Made by a program: the position numbers and the translations under genes. Positions 48,401-63,372 of a stretch of DNA of 64,000 nt are shown one piece after another (the stretch's first letter is position 1; every line of letters begins with the position of its first letter). The stretch is taken from assembly GCF_028453695.1 (NCBI RefSeq), contig NC_135775.1, positions 10,990,046 through 11,054,045 of the forward strand, given 5' to 3'. The notes beneath the pieces were generated by a model. The model did not search any database. It saw only the letters and a program-made list of their open reading frames with translations, and had not been told where the DNA came from. The stretch comes from Augochlora pura (taxonomy: Eukaryota; Arthropoda; Insecta; Hymenoptera; Halictidae).

Positions 48401-51400
48401 ATAAGAGTGATCGACTCTGTTTTAAATAGAGAACATCTTGAAACTCGTCATAATACTATAGAAGATGATGGTTTAGTAGGATTATTAAATCTTACTTGTA
48501 ACATAATGACTCACAACCCAACCTGTAAACAAGGAAAAATTGGACAAAACTTATTGCTTGAAGTGTTCGATTTTCTGTTCGCATTACCAAATCCGCGATC
48601 AAAACATGTCCCCAAGTGTAAAAGTCAAGTTTCTAGGTCAGCAGCATTTGACCTACTAGTTGAACTTGTAAAATCGGCACCCGATAATTATAGAATCCTA
48701 CATGAAAAACTATTGGCTCAACATAAACCTGGTCCTCATTCTCCATACCCATGGGATTATTGGCCACATGAAGACGGGCGTTCCGATTGTGGATACGTAG
48801 GTTTAACAAATTTAGGTGCAACTTGCTACATGGCTAGTTGCATGCAACATTTGTATATGATGCCGCAAGCTCGTGTTTCCATATTGGGTGCTGATTGTAA
48901 TAGAGCAAATAAACACCAACTCACGTTAAGGGAACTACAGAGAATGTTCGCTTATCTTTTAGAATCTGAGAGAAAAGCATACAATCCTCGAAGTTTCTGT
49001 AGAGTGTACACAATGAATCATGAGCCACTTAATACTGGCGAACAAAAGGATATGGCTGAATTCTTCATAGACCTTGTATCTAAATTGGAAGAAATGACAG
49101 CAGATTTAAAAAACTTGGTGAAAACATTATTTTGTGGTGTAATATCTAATAATGTTGTATCATTAGACTGTGAACATGTAAGTAGAACATTAGAAGAGTT
49201 TTACACTGTTCGTTGCCAAGTAGCTGATATGAGAAATCTCTATGAAAGTTTAGACGAAGTGACGGTTAAAGACACTCTAGAAGGAGATAATATGTATACA
49301 TGCTCCCAATGTGGTAAAAAAGCTAGAGCAGAAAAGAGAGCATGTTTTAAAAAATTACCACACATATTATGCTTTAATACTATGCGATATACTTTTAATA
49401 TGGGTACCATGTTGAAGGAGAAAGTAAATACGCACTTTAGTTTTCCATTGAGGCTAGACATGTCCGGATATGTTGAAAAGAAACTAATGCCCCAACATTA
49501 TCAAGAAGAAAAGAAAGCTTCTGAGAAGAAAAAATCTGAAAGTGATCAAACAAAACTGGATAATAACGATGATGAAGATGAAAAAGAATACTATCAGTAT
49601 GATTTAATAGGTGTAACTGTACACACTGGCACTGCTGATGGTGGACATTATTATAGTTTCATTAGGGATCGCACATGTCCTAACAAAGATAAGTGGTTCT
49701 TATTCAACGATGCTGAAGTTAAACCATTTGATCCTAATCAAATAGCAGCAGAATGTTTCGGTGGTGAAATGACAAGTAAAACGTACGATTCAGTTACAGA
49801 TAAATTTATGGATTTCAGTTTTGAGAAAACAAACTCTGCTTATATGCTTTTTTATGAATGGTGTGCTGATCCAGGCAATCAAGCAAAAGAAGAAGAAGCT
49901 ACTGTTTCCAGTCCAAATGGACGACAACCCTCTACATTGATTCAAAAGACTACTAAAAAATTACCACCATTAGAGTTGAATAAAGAACTTGAAGATTGGA
50001 TATGGCAAGATAATATGCACTTTCTCCAAGATAAAAATATATTTGAACATACTTACTTCACATTCATGTGGCAAATATGTGGATATATACCGCAAACGTT
50101 ACTCTCTGTACAGCCTGATATAACAGAAATGTCAGCTGATTTGTCAACATCATTCTTTATGGAAACTTTTATTCATGCTAAGGAAAAACCGACTATGGTG
50201 CAATGGGTAGAACTGTTAACGAAACAGTTTAACAGTTCTGCTGGTGCATGTGCTAGATTTCTCGAAAGAATGGCTAGTGACTCATGGTGGCCAATTCAAA
50301 TACTAGTTAAATGCCCGAATCAAATGGTGAGACAAATGTTCCAAAGGCTATGCATTCATGTGATACAACGATTGCGCGCTACTCAAGCACCTTTGTATCT
50401 TCTTTGCGATGAGGAAAATGACGTGAACACTGTTGGTACTCGTTCATGTGTAACAAGATTCGTGAGAATGCTCCTATCTCTCATGGAGCACGCAAAACAA
50501 CATCTGAAACATCTGACAGAATATTTTAGTTTTTTATATGAATTCAGCAAAATGGGAGAGGAAGAAACGCTTTTTCTAATTAGAGTGCAAGCCATTTCAA
50601 CTATGGTAAATTTTTATCTTGGTCACAAAACACATGAATTCGTAGATGCAGTTAGCGAAGAAGAAGAAGAGGAAGAAATCGTTGCCATGCCAACAGAAAA
50701 ATTGAGACCTGCTTCTTTAGATAAAATGATCACTTTGATAGCAACATTGGTTGAACGTAGTAGAGGACCTGATCACAGACTAGCTTTGTCTCCAGCAGAC
50801 CTCAGTGCTGTTGCTGGAGGTAAAGGATTTCCGTTTCTGTATCAGCAAACGCGAGACGTCATTAATCTTAATCAAACAAGAAACTTAATCCAATCTTTGT
50901 GTCGTTGGAATGACAGATTAGCTATACATATTGTAACAATGATATTCCAAGCTATAACTAAACATACAGATGTGTGCCAACCATTCTTCAAACTTCTAAC
51001 ACTATTAACAGAAAGTTCAGGACCTAGTGGTTTACCTTGTATGACTCAACTGATTTTGGGCAGAGTATGGGAAGCAGCCAGAGTTGCACCTCATGGTGCA
51101 TTGGAGTGGTTAGCTTTGGCTGTGACAAGAAGTAAACTTGCACATGCCTGGGTGTTGCAAGGACTAGATACATGGTTACAACATTTCTTATTGGAACACT
51201 CAAATCAAAGAGTTCGTTCAGCAGCTGCTTTTCTTCTTGTATCTCTGGTTCCCTCAACTCACTTTAGACAAGGCTATCGCAGTGCTCACCGATTAGGCTT
51301 AGGTTGCAATACATCTAGAGAACTGCAACTATCACCGGAAGCTACTCTAATATTGCATCAAATATATACAGCACTTTTAAGATTACTACAACCAGCAAGA

Positions 51401-54400
51401 CTATATATCGATATACAGACCCATGGTACAATGAAACTCACTGCCTATTTTGCATTGCTCACCTATTGTGTTGTTTCAAAGACAGAAAAATTAATGGTAA
51501 GTATAATATAATATATTTTGATTTAGTTACATGATGCTGTAAATTATTTACTTCTAGTTTGGACAATATCTAAATGATTTATGGACACTGTTTCATCCGA
51601 AACTTTCTGAGCCTAGCATTCCAGTGCATCACAATAAACAAGCTGTATTATTATTTTGGTACCACGTCTGTTCAGACTGTCCAGAAAATGTTGCTCATAT
51701 ACTTCATAATCCACATATAACTAAAAATATTGCATTTAATTATATATTGTAAGCTCGTTTTTCCTCCACATGTAAATGATACTTGTGTAATTTTCTAATA
51801 ACATATGCATTGTAGGGCCGATCATGAGGATCAGGACGTAGTATTATTTAACAGAGTAATGCTGCCTGCTTATTATGGTTTGTTACGACTTTGCTGTCAA
51901 CAATCACGCACCTTTACAAGACAATTAGCTGCACATCAAAACATTCAATGGGCGTTCAAGAATATCACACCACATCCTACTCAATACTCAACCGTAAGAT
52001 TGTAGTATTAATAATATCTACATTTACTAATTCTATGACTACAAGGAAGAACACTGCAAATCAAATGCTTCGTATTAGTAGCTTTTCGAAGTGCATATTT
52101 TTTTTGAGTCTGTAGAATCCGTTTTCACGAAATTTCTTCTAATAAATACGTAAATCTTATATGCTACAGTTCAATTAATGCATTCACTTAAAATTTTCGA
52201 TATTTTGACTTGGCACGTTTCCCCTTATAGTTATAGAATTACTTCGTGCATTACAATATTCAGTCAGTCACTGATTAATCTCTTGTGTTATGATATTTAA
52301 TTAGACTCATAGGGAATATTTCAAACCAAATTTAATAATCATAAGTACTATTTTTATTCCTTAAAGTCAAATTGAAAGAAGATATGACAAAGAATTAAAG
52401 TGTTAGTTATAATTTATTGTAAGAATACAATTTCGTTTTTTGTTATAGGCTGTAGACGAACTGTTCAAATTGATGCAATTATTAGTAGCTAGGCACCCGG
52501 ATCAAACAGAGCAAGAAGAATCTGAAATTGCATCATTCAGGAGAGGAACATTATCTTCGTACTTACAAGGACTAGACGGGCGATCATGTTGGGCTACGCT
52601 CATCTCTGCATTCCGGTATCATATTTAATGATATACGTAGAATAAGACGCGAGACATACATGTTTCTGTTAAAATCGTTGAACATCATTTTCAAATTTAT
52701 TTGAAAGTCATTGGTGTTTTATAAACAACGTGATATATTTCTATCTGCATAATATTGTACTTAATGTCAATACGAGTTAAATTATTTATGACCTATTTTA
52801 TAATTATATATTTATATTTGTTTTGCAGTATTTTAATCGAAACAGATGACGATCGCTTGTACGTTGTGTACAATGGAGGATTAAGTATGGCTCTGGAAGC
52901 ATTTCACATGTTGCATATAATGTATCATGAAGCAACAGCGTGTCATGTAGCTGGCGATCTAGCTGAATTAATTGCAATTATTGTCGAACTGGTACGATGC
53001 ATCAGAACCGCTAGAGAAGGACCTGACGCAAGAAATATATTAGCTAATTGTAAAGAATGGCCAGACATTCTTCGGAAATTAGCGACATTATTGAATACGT
53101 ACAATCCACCGGACATGAGAAACCTTGCTATAGATCTTTTGAAGGAACTCGTAATGCTTGTACCTGCTGAGGCTATATTAATTTTAGCGCCATTGCTCTC
53201 ACACTGCCATGCAGCTCTTCAAGAGTCACATGCCGCTGTTCCACCTGGTCCGTATCTTCCAAGAAGATCTACTCCTCCAGGAAAATTGCCTACTCGACCC
53301 GCCAGACCAATGGTTCAAATGGCCGTGCCGCATTCTCAACTGGAAGCATCGAAAGGAGTAGACCCAGAATATGACAGTGCTTTACTTGAGTTTTATTTAC
53401 CATATCACGAACTTATTGATGTGATGTGTAGATTGGCTATCAATAATGATTGTATGACAGACACGTTAGTTAACTTAAGTGCTATGTTAGGATTCGAAGG
53501 TGGGTATTAATAGTTATTGACAAATTTGAGTTATTTTTACAGTCGGAGTCAGGGATTTTGTGCGAAATTTCAGTTACATAAGATTCGTCAGTTAATAATT
53601 ATTTTTTGTAATTAAAAAATGTTTAATTGTACATATTTTTTGAAAGGAACAGAAGGCAATAGCCATAAATAGTTGATTAAATTCCTTTACTGCCTGTAAA
53701 AAATGCTCAATTTAGTATCAAATAACTTAATGACGTTATAATGAAATAACTGAATTACAGGTGTCCCACTGCACTTAGCGTTGTTTCCTCGATTGTGGTT
53801 AGATGTTCATGCGGCTACACACATAGACAGAAAGCATATTGCGTCTCTTCTATGTTCTTCTTATACAGTGGACTATGTTGATGCTGTACTATTGGATGAG
53901 AGATCATCGTTAGGTGTACCAGCAATTCATGCCTTTTTGAAAACTTTCTTTCCTAAGCTTGCTAACCATGTGTTAACTGAACAGACTTGTCTACTTATTG
54001 ACAACTTAGTTAGTTCTATGATGGCAATGGTTGAAGCAGTAGACATTCAAGCATCTGCTCATAGATTAACTGGAGACTTAAGAGCATTAGCTTTAGTCTA
54101 TAGTAGCAGTTCGAGATTGAAACCACCGGCTACCTTGTTACCAGCCCTAGAGACTCTACTGACTCGAACCAGAGCCATTAAAGTAAAAGAGTCCAGTCAG
54201 CAGGAAGTAGAAGCACCCTCGAAGAAACGGAAGTTCACTGTGAATGAAGATAGTGAAACTACTGATAAGGAATTGCATCTACCAATCAAAGAACTTAATG
54301 AACAGAAAAATGTTTCCGATATAGACAATGAAGAAAAGGATAAAACAGAAGGTAATGATGTGGCTTCATCTGAATCTGGAGATGATAAGACTATGTCAAA

Positions 54401-54599
54401 ACATAAGAGCAACAGTCAAGTAGAAAATATTCCAACAAGCGTCAGTACAACATCTCCAAGTTTATTTGATACAGTGACAGCTAATAACTGTGGAAGCCAA
54501 TTAAGATGTTCGTTGACCAATGTCTCTTGGCTTGAAATGCTGGAGAAGACCATTGTCGACCTACAGATGATTGTGCAACTGCAAACGAAGAACAACTAA
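42403..54599 (+). CDS. puf: Ubiquitin-specific protease USP34 homologue (puffyeye)
   Basis: Eleven exons (42403-42445, 42959-43055, 43169-43517, 43599-43896, 43977-44717, 44787-51496, 51558-51748, 51816-51993, 52449-52615, 52829-53499, 53761-54599) close exactly to 3427 residues; human USP34 has about 3550. The whole length aligns with the family, from MCDVCVDFHDLL through AFKYFTSTTLTMRLAGIAQI to the end. A Ubl-like region lies at about 1187-1285. The USP catalytic domain has its Cys box GLTNLGATCYMAS (Cys about 1856) and His box GVTVHTGTADGGHYYSF (His about 2130), plus a CSQC zinc-type motif. It should therefore be an active cysteine deubiquitinase. USP34 acts in Wnt/axin and DNA-damage control, and fly puffyeye stabilises Myc. 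Introns 43518-43598 (81 nt) and 44718-44786 (69 nt) are 3n and stop-free; I removed them because human USP34 has no matching residues and both have good splice signals. A KKRK-type basic patch lies near residue 590. Confidence 0.95.
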
Positions 54600-57500
54600 T
54601 TCTGTAAATGTTTCTGAATGGTGCTTTAACATAGAAGCATACAGTACAGGACTAAGTTCACGTGTAACTTATACCGTTCTTCAAAACTTACAGAACGAAA
54701 ATTAAGTTATACGTCTTCTGAATTTAGAAGAACAAATTTTTAGTGTGTTTGTGTTCTATAAAAATGAGATAAATATGTTTCTACGTATGGATTGAATGCA
54801 ATTTATTTTCCAAATGTAGGTGCGTAAGATATTTTCATTGACTTAAATTATATTAACCACAAAAAACATGATGGTAAAAGCAGATCATAAATCAGGACTG
54901 AGCAATTTTTCAGATTATCTAATAAATGTTCGTTAGTGCTGTGAGATCACTTATCTCTTGGCAATATTTGGCATACGCTATTTGAGTATATGGTATTATA
55001 AGCCACCCAGTATTCGTTAACAGGAATTGCAATAGCTTCAAGATAGTTTAGGAAATGCAATTAAGTTTGTTAAAACTGTAATCGTTTTATATATGCTTAT
55101 TTTGGTTAATGAAAGATATTACAGGATTCTTTAAAATTGCCGCAGTAACTTTGCTAGTATAAGTCATAATAGTTTCTCTATATTATTACATGCCAGTTAA
55201 AAACACTACATTGGCTTGCCATTGTACCATACTTTCGATAATATTTTCAAAAATTTTCAATTATGTAGTTCATAAATGAGTTCTTTTATCATTTCCATCA
55301 TAGCACACGTTTTTTCAATCAATTTACGTTTTATAGCATTATGTTTTTATCTATTTCTCTCCTTAAACCGCCCAAAGGAACCTAGTAAATCTTTCGACAC
55401 GACGAATAAATCTTGTGTTTATTTTTTAACATATTTGTCTATATTTTGTCTATACAACAAATCGTGGTCCTTCTAGTATATAAAATTATTTCTCGTATAT
55501 AGTATCGTGATATCAAAGATTTTAATTTATATTACTAATCATTTCTTTCCGTAAAAACAATATTTAACTTTCGTTCTTATTAAAATTATTCGAACATTTT
55601 TCGCATCGTAGTTACCGAGTTGCAATTTTGAACTACAATGGTTACAAGCAAAAATTTAGCGTTCATAGCATTAGCATACTACCTCCTCGCTTTTTTTGTA
55701 TAACGATTAACAATAAAGATATCTCACATCACAAATGAACAATGGTGAAATTTTTGAAGGATTCGCCAAAAAATCTGGATATTGTATGAAAAGAATGAAA
55801 ATATGTTCATACAGCAAAAAGATACGAAACTGAAAACATATCCACTCAGATCCAGACAGTTTGACTAGTAGAAAAACATGTATACTTATTGTATTTTTGT
55901 TCGTTTTTTTACTAACTCATTCAATAAATGAATATAACTTTGCCACTCTTTGTGACACTACGTTCGAGGAGACGTCAGTATAATTAAGCTTTAAATGCTG
56001 ACCGGTTTAATAACATAATACTTTATTCATAATACAGATGCGTGCTAGAATCTGAGTCAGCCTAGCTGCTCGGTGATACAGTGTTTCGGGATAAATTCAT
56101 ATTTCGAGGAATTTATTGCCCTAATTAACAATCTGATCAATTACATGCAACTTTTAATAAGTACACTACTTCGATACACCCCATTAATGAACTTATTCAA
56201 AAACATTATGACCTAATTGAATAAGTTTCTCGAAATGTTTAACTCTGTAATGTTCGAAATATTGTTTCACCTATTTTTACGACCTAGTACATTGTTCAAG
56301 GAAAGATATATAATTTATTGTATACGCTTGTATACGTGAATGTATGCACATAACGCGAATAATAACCCAGACGCACGTTCTCGTCAGAGTTGAGCTTATT
56401 GTCAGATAATGGCACTAAAGTATGGTATCTCGTCCACATTGAAATTCATGAATTACTATGCGTGTTTGCAATTTCGATACAATAGCGAAACGACGTATGT
56501 TTGCAACGCGAGATTAGCAAATATTGTGAATTGAGATTGTGCGATATACCTGTGCGAGATATTTGTTTCTCCGCCATATTAACGTTACTTAAATGCCTGG
56601 AAAGGGGAGGATACAAACTGAACAAAGTACTCGAAAGTATAAAAAAATACAGAATATTGACGAAACATTTTATTTATTCGAGTTTATTTAAAATTTAGAA
56701 AACAACTCTATCAATTTGTTTTTTAATGTTACAAATTTTCTTCATAGTTTTTTTACATACTTTTTGTATGGTATAGTTGAATACGTTGAGAAAACTTACA
56801 GTAAGTAGCCTCCCCTTGCAAGAGAAACGTATCTTAAGCAGTATTTTGAGTCATTTAACATTGAAACATTGTGTCATGTGATATGAACTGATGGAGTTCT
56901 AATCATTCATAACGTCATCGCACAAATAATTGATACAGTATTGAAAAATTCTATATTTTTTCGTAATACCTTAAAGTTTATTCAATTTTTCATCAATCAT
57001 TATTATGATTTTTTTCAGCTTTTGAATATTTATCATTTTTTCAGACATTTTATGTAATGGTATTCACTAAAGAAATTAAAGTGATACTTTTATGCAATTT
57101 GAAATTCTAATATAATGTGACTTATGATATCCTCAATATCAGCAGCACGTATGTTGGTCTGGACTATATTCTAGTTTGAACTTGCATAAAGAAATCGATC
57201 TTATCTCATTAGTTGACATCATTATATAAAATTTTAGAGAACATTGTAATGATCTAAAAACAAAGAAAAACAATAATAATAATTGATGATGATTCACTTT
57301 CAGGTAGTACAATAAAGTATAGAACTTTTTAATGCCAAATCAATTAGTTGTACAATACAGTTGCGAATTATTACAAATTCAATGTTTCATATCACACAGA
57401 CTAATAATTATGGATTTTGGGAACAGCTTCTTACGACTGCTGTTACGTCAACTATCACAATATAAATACGAAAATTACGAAATAAAAAGAAAAATATTGA

Positions 57501-59029
57501 CAAGAACATTGGCTTTAAGTTTTCTCGCGTAGACAGTTTGTTCGAGTGCGTGGAATAATGTATTAATTATGAAGCTCGTTCTCTCGGTGTCTTAACATCA
57601 TTCGTTAATAAATATTATGAAAGCGAAACGAAACATGTTCGCGAAACGAAATAAGAATCTACAATAAACAAAGTTAAATATTCCGTAATATGCTTGATCG
57701 ATATCGCGTCATATTTCAAATTGTATTTCTAACATTCGACGTAATATATATAATTGTGATGGAAATACTGTGATTAGCAATCTTAGGTCTATTTCTGCTA
57801 ATTTGCAAAACTAAATATACGGATATGATGATCGTACCCGTACACGCACATACAATTACAATGAATTTTTCACGGATTCAAGTATTTTTAATCGTTACGT
57901 GTCGATGATAACCCATTAAGTTCCATGAATCAGAAGTATATGTAATAGTGATCGAAACTTCGAAAATAAGTTTTAATAAAAGAGGGAAAATGGGAGAAGA
58001 ATGTGCGGGGAGACATAATATGATCGTAATAAAGATACATACATGCGAGATGAGCATTTACATTTTACTTTTAATTATTAAAAATGACAAAATGATTCAT
58101 ACAACACATTTCGATAATCTCCATATTTATAAATAAAAAGCGAAACAATACACGTGATAGAACGCTTGAGCTTTCGAAATAATTGAATTCGGAGGTGGTT
58201 AAGACTGTATAAAAACATTTTGGGCGTACTATAATACTTTTGTCATTTTATCAGCCTTCCGAAAATATCGGAATTTACTTCGTCAGATTTGTATCTCCAG
58301 TATGTGTTTACATTTATGTATTCATTTATATACTTAAGGTGTATAGTTTTTGATCGACGATAAATAAACTCTTTTCATTTTAAAATTCTATGTATGTACA
58401 CAGATATTCTTCCGAATTTCGGGTATTCTGATCTATCGTACTTATAAAGAAGGTATAAATGATTTTTAAAAAACAAACTGAAATTTTGAACTGATTTTAA
58501 AATAATTAAATACGAAATTTCGAATAAGAAAAAATCTATATCTACATGACGAAATCAATGACGTCGAGGAAATCAGATTTAAATTAATCACATTTATATT
58601 TAGCCAACTTTATATTCTACTACATGTGTATAAAATATATAAATATACAAACAATTTATCTGAAAAGATCGTTGTTTCATTCATGTAATATAAGTCTGTT
58701 TTTTAAAAAAATCATTTCTTTTTTTATAAACTCTGTTACAATTTAAACGAAGTATCGTTTATATTTGCTTTCCCCTATCCTCAGTGATATATACATATGT
58801 GTATAGTGAATGCATATGGGGACTGTAACAGTATCGCAATGCAGTGCGGTACCTATTAACCATTGTATGTATGTACATACAAAGAATCAGTATGTTTACG
58901 TTTCTTCCTTCACTATTTTAAAGAGATACAATCATCTCAACATTTTTTAATGTTTTTAGTAGAATGCGATAGTAAAAATATTCAAATTTGAATATTGTAC
59001 GTGCGAAGGAAACATTGATTACGTATACG
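54600..59029. other. puffyeye 3' UTR and intergenic region
   Basis: 4.4 kb of AT-rich DNA with many short chance frames and no recognisable exon. A possible early polyadenylation signal AATAAA lies near 54921. Short patches of more balanced composition around 56030-56080 and 56340-56560 show no identifiable RNA fold or protein. The last few hundred bases should hold the TMEM245 promoter. Confidence 0.45.
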
Positions 59030-62000
59030 ATGGATAACTCGCGACCGCCAATGGATAACCTCTTTAACATGCTGTCAAGCTTGAGTGCGGGTCATGAAAA
59101 TGCTTTAAAGCAAGGCATTTACAATGCCTTGGCACTGTTTCTTTTATGCCTGATTTCAGTGGCTGGTTATGGATTGTATATTATATTGAGTCCTTTCGTA
59201 AAACCCTTGATATGGGCCTTATTATGTGGGTCTGTTCTATTTCCATTTAAGTATTCATTAACTACCATTGTAGAGTCATGGTTCGAAAAGACAGAAACAT
59301 CTCGTACACCACTGGTTATAAATTTAACTTTAGTACCCTTACAAATAGTGAATAAAATCTCTGACAACTTGGGATCATTCTTGTGGGGACACGTTAAATA
59401 TATTATTGCTACGTTTTTGTTGGGAACTGTTGGTCTTGGTTTATACCATTATACACCAAATATACTAAGTTGTCTTGTATGGAGAATATGTATGAGTTTT
59501 AATTTTATTCTTGGATTTTTCATAACAACATGTAACATTTATACGGTAAGTATTAAATATTTAAAACTGAATGAACTAAGATCTAAAAGTGAGGATAAAA
59601 GTTTAGGACTTTGTTTAACTATAATGTAAACTACAAACAAACAAATTATACATCAAAGAAATTAATAGTATTCTTGCTGCAAAAGTTATACAACTAAAAA
59701 AATATAATAATTTAGTTAGTGACTAGTTATATTGTTCTCCCTAATATATTCCTTATATTAATAAATTTGATTAACAAGGCAATGTCTATTCATATCCAAA
59801 AATAGTTTGACACTTATTAGTTTTGAAAACAAATTTGAAAATTTGCTGAATATTTTTTTATTACTTAATGTTTGTGACAATACTATATTAATGTATATCT
59901 TTATCTTTACAGATTTCTGTTTTGCTCATTGGATATTTATACACATTGTATATTTATTGGACGCCAAATAATTCGTTTCATTTTGGTTATACATCCTTTG
60001 TTATGTGGTTCTATATTAGTCTATACATTTCTAATATATTAGGAGCCTACAAGATACTTGTATTTATATCATTACAAATACTGTGCTTAGTAGGATTTAT
60101 ATACGAAGTAATACTTGTAATGGAAAATCAAGAATTAGAGGGCAATAATATGACATTCATGGAAGCAACGCGTATTACGCTTACAAATAACTTGGTTGTA
60201 AATATTGAGAAGGATACATTAACTCCATTAACAAATGATGAATCTATAGAGAACATTGAAACTGAAACAAACATCACAGATGTGCAGTTTGAAGACAGTA
60301 ACGAAGATGTTGCAAAACCATTATCTGCTCCAGTAAAAACAAGTAGTGGATTCAATCCAAAAGTATATAAGAAATCATTATCATTGGATACTGATGTTAA
60401 TACTGCTTTACTAAGCCACAAATCACAATTCTCAAAAAGTAATCGCTATATATTAAGAAGATTGAAAACTGAATTAAAAATATCTATAGATGTGGAAGAC
60501 AATAAAGTTGATACTGACATATACATGTATGGTGCATTGTATGCATGTATTGGTATGGTTTTGTGGAAACACAAATGGATGATATATGTTTTAATGATTC
60601 CAACAGCTTTTTATATTGTTAAACAATTTGCTAATTATTTTGGATTATGGAAAATGATAATGAAACAATATAATATTATAATGCAAATTACAATGACCTG
60701 GTTTATGGAAAGACATCAGGCTCTTTTGCCAGCTAATGTTAGAGGATTATATAAAGTTGCAATTGTAATTGATAAAAAATTAACAAAAGCTTTAAAAGCA
60801 TCAGTCGATACAATGGCAACAATTGCTGTGATCCTTGGTTTACTTATATTTACTATTTCTGCATCTGTTTTCATAACAATACAGGTATGAAAAATATATT
60901 AATTAAATTTAAGGACTAAGTGATTTGTAGAACTTTTCAATAAAATGTGATGTTTATTACAGGTTTATACGGAAGGCATGTATCTTATTCAAATTACTGG
61001 AGAAATTCTTAATTCATCATTAATGAATAATCCAGACATAGATTGGTTGCCTGAACAATGGGAAGGTTCAGTCAATAGTGTACTAGATAATGCATACACA
61101 TATGGGCGAAGTGCCATTTCCGATGGAGTAAGGAATGCAAACCTTTCTGTAGCTCATAGATATATTTTTGTAATATTTATAATGTGCGATTTAGGTGAAA
61201 GGTATGATGAAAGATTTAGACCCCATAAAGGCAGAACAAATGGAGAAAAAGGTTTTAGAACTGTGGGATAAACTATATCAAGCATGGATGATGTCCAATG
61301 AAAGTTCAGACTTAGTTGAGTCTAGTGTGGACGTAGCAGGGGCCCATTCAGTTTGGGAAAGCTTCACCGAAATCTTTGAAAAAACACCTTTACGTAAGTC
61401 TTCTCAGAATAAACAAGTGTGTATAAAATGGAAACTATTTGTGACCATAATATATTTTATATTTATAGAACTATTTAACATGGATAGCATACAAAATTTT
61501 ATAAAAGAGAACATTGGAATTTTCACGTCAGTTCTTGATTCTATTTGGAGTATACTTAAGGGCAATATGTCTGTGATACTAACTATCTGTACAGAGTTAT
61601 TTTATATCATACTCATGAGCGGATCAGCTGTTCTTAATTTTGCTCTCAGCATGGTATATAATAAAAATACATTAATTTTTTTAACCCATTGAAGCTCTCT
61701 TTCACTGATGAAATTTTCAACACTTTTAGGTTGTCTTCTTTACAACACTCTTTTACCTCCTTAGTTCTAGCAAGAAGAGTTATAAACCCATTGAATTAAC
61801 CACATTATTTAATCCTATTAGTTGTCACAGGTAACTATGAATTTGTTATGAATGTATTTTTTGGGATTATCTTATAAAATGATCATTACCTGAAACATAT
61901 TTTTTATTAACAAGCACTCTTTATGTCGAAGGGTATGTTACATTGTAAAAGTACAACAGTAAATGAAACAGTATAAATATTACAGAGAGATGTATTTTTT

Positions 62001-62550
62001 AGATATGCTGTGGCCTTACAAGAAGCAGTAATTGGAGTATTTGCCGCAACATTTAAACTCGCTTCCTTTTTTGGCATGTGGACATGGTTTATACATAACT
62101 TATTTCAAGTAAAAATTGTCTACCTGCCAGCTACTTTTGCAACAATACTTGCGGCTGTGCCATTTTTAGATGCATATTTTGCATGCATTCCGGCTACCTT
62201 GGAACTTTGGATGACTCGTGGATCCATGATTGCTATCTTATTTTTCATGTTCCATTTTATTGCGTGTAACGTAGTAGTAACGGAATTTTACAAAGAAATC
62301 AAAGGGTATGATAATTTTAATGAGAATTGTTATTTTTCGATACAAATTTTATGTAATCGAATGAACCAATCTTTGTTGCAGTGGTGGACATCCTTACCTT
62401 ACAGGTCTTTCAATAGCAGGTGGAATCTTTTGTCTAGGGGTAGAAGGTGCAATTTTTGGTCCATTACTGCTATGTTGCATTATGGTAGCAATTAATTTGA
62501 GTCGTCGCTATCTTAATTCACCTTCGGACGAAGTCATGCCAGAGCCCTAA
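59030..62550 (+). CDS. TMEM245: Transmembrane protein 245 (TMEM245), AI-2E transporter-like
   Basis: Eight exons (59030-59545, 59913-60884, 60963-61127, 61195-61393, 61469-61653, 61730-61830, 62003-62305, 62382-62550) close to 869 residues; the human protein has 879. It is a multi-pass membrane protein: at least ten hydrophobic segments are visible, with a hydrophilic loop of about 125 residues after the first half. The C-terminal part has the features of the AI-2E/PerM-like family, with GGHPYLTGLSIAGGIFCLG and GAIFGPLLLCCIMVA. Its function in animals is unclear. Introns include one of only 67 nt (61128-61194). The stop is followed at once so that TAATAAA makes an AATAAA overlapping the stop codon (62549-62554). 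The start ATG precedes DNSRPPMDNLFNML, the conserved cytoplasmic N-terminus. Confidence 0.94.
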
Positions 62551-63372
62551 TAAATATAAGTCAGTTTTTGAGAAAATAATCCAAAAATCTTTAAAAGCAA
62601 TCGCATATATAAATTTGATTAAAGAAACAATTAAAAATATAGTTTATGCCAAGTGATATTTACAAAAGCTTTACACAACATTTGTAATTTATATCTTTAA
62701 ACAAATTGTCAAAAATTATCTTACTTTTAGTTGAAATATTATATTGCCTTTAGAATTTATTTTTTGATAACTTACCAGCAATTACATTCAAAAACACTAA
62801 ATTGTACTGTAAAGAGTCTCAGCTTACGCTTATTAATATTATACAATATTAGTATTAAGTATTTATAGACTATAGTTGAATACTGCGTTAAGAAACACTT
62901 TGTTATTTATTGTCATAAAAAATGTATATACAAATATGTGAATGCAGCATAAAATACGGTGCTATGTATATAATTTTTGCAAATTACATACAATATATAT
63001 TTTTTGACTCATTGTCAACTAGTTTGAAAGTATATGAATCTATCTTCAGTTTCGTGTGTTGTGTAATATACTTGAATATTAATAATATTCTGTTTTTTAA
63101 TGAAAATTTTCAATGAAAGTAAAAGAAAATTAATAAATGTAAGAAGAAATTCTCCTTTAAACATAAAAACAAATTTATACATACACACAATATGATTAAC
63201 TCGAGTTCATGGTACTTAATAATTAGCCTAATTGTAATTGTAATTTTAATTCTTATTGGGTATGAACTTTATTTACATCGAGAACAATATTTTCTATAAT
63301 TGAGCAAATGAAATTCAATTGATTAATATTGAATCTTGAATATTTAATTTAATAAAAATAGTATGCATTTTA
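62551..63372. other. Convergent 3' region between TMEM245 and beta-mannosidase
   Basis: Very AT-rich DNA holding the two 3' UTRs. No gene, RNA or repeat is supported. The open frame at 62922-63116 is of AT-driven composition. Confidence 0.5.
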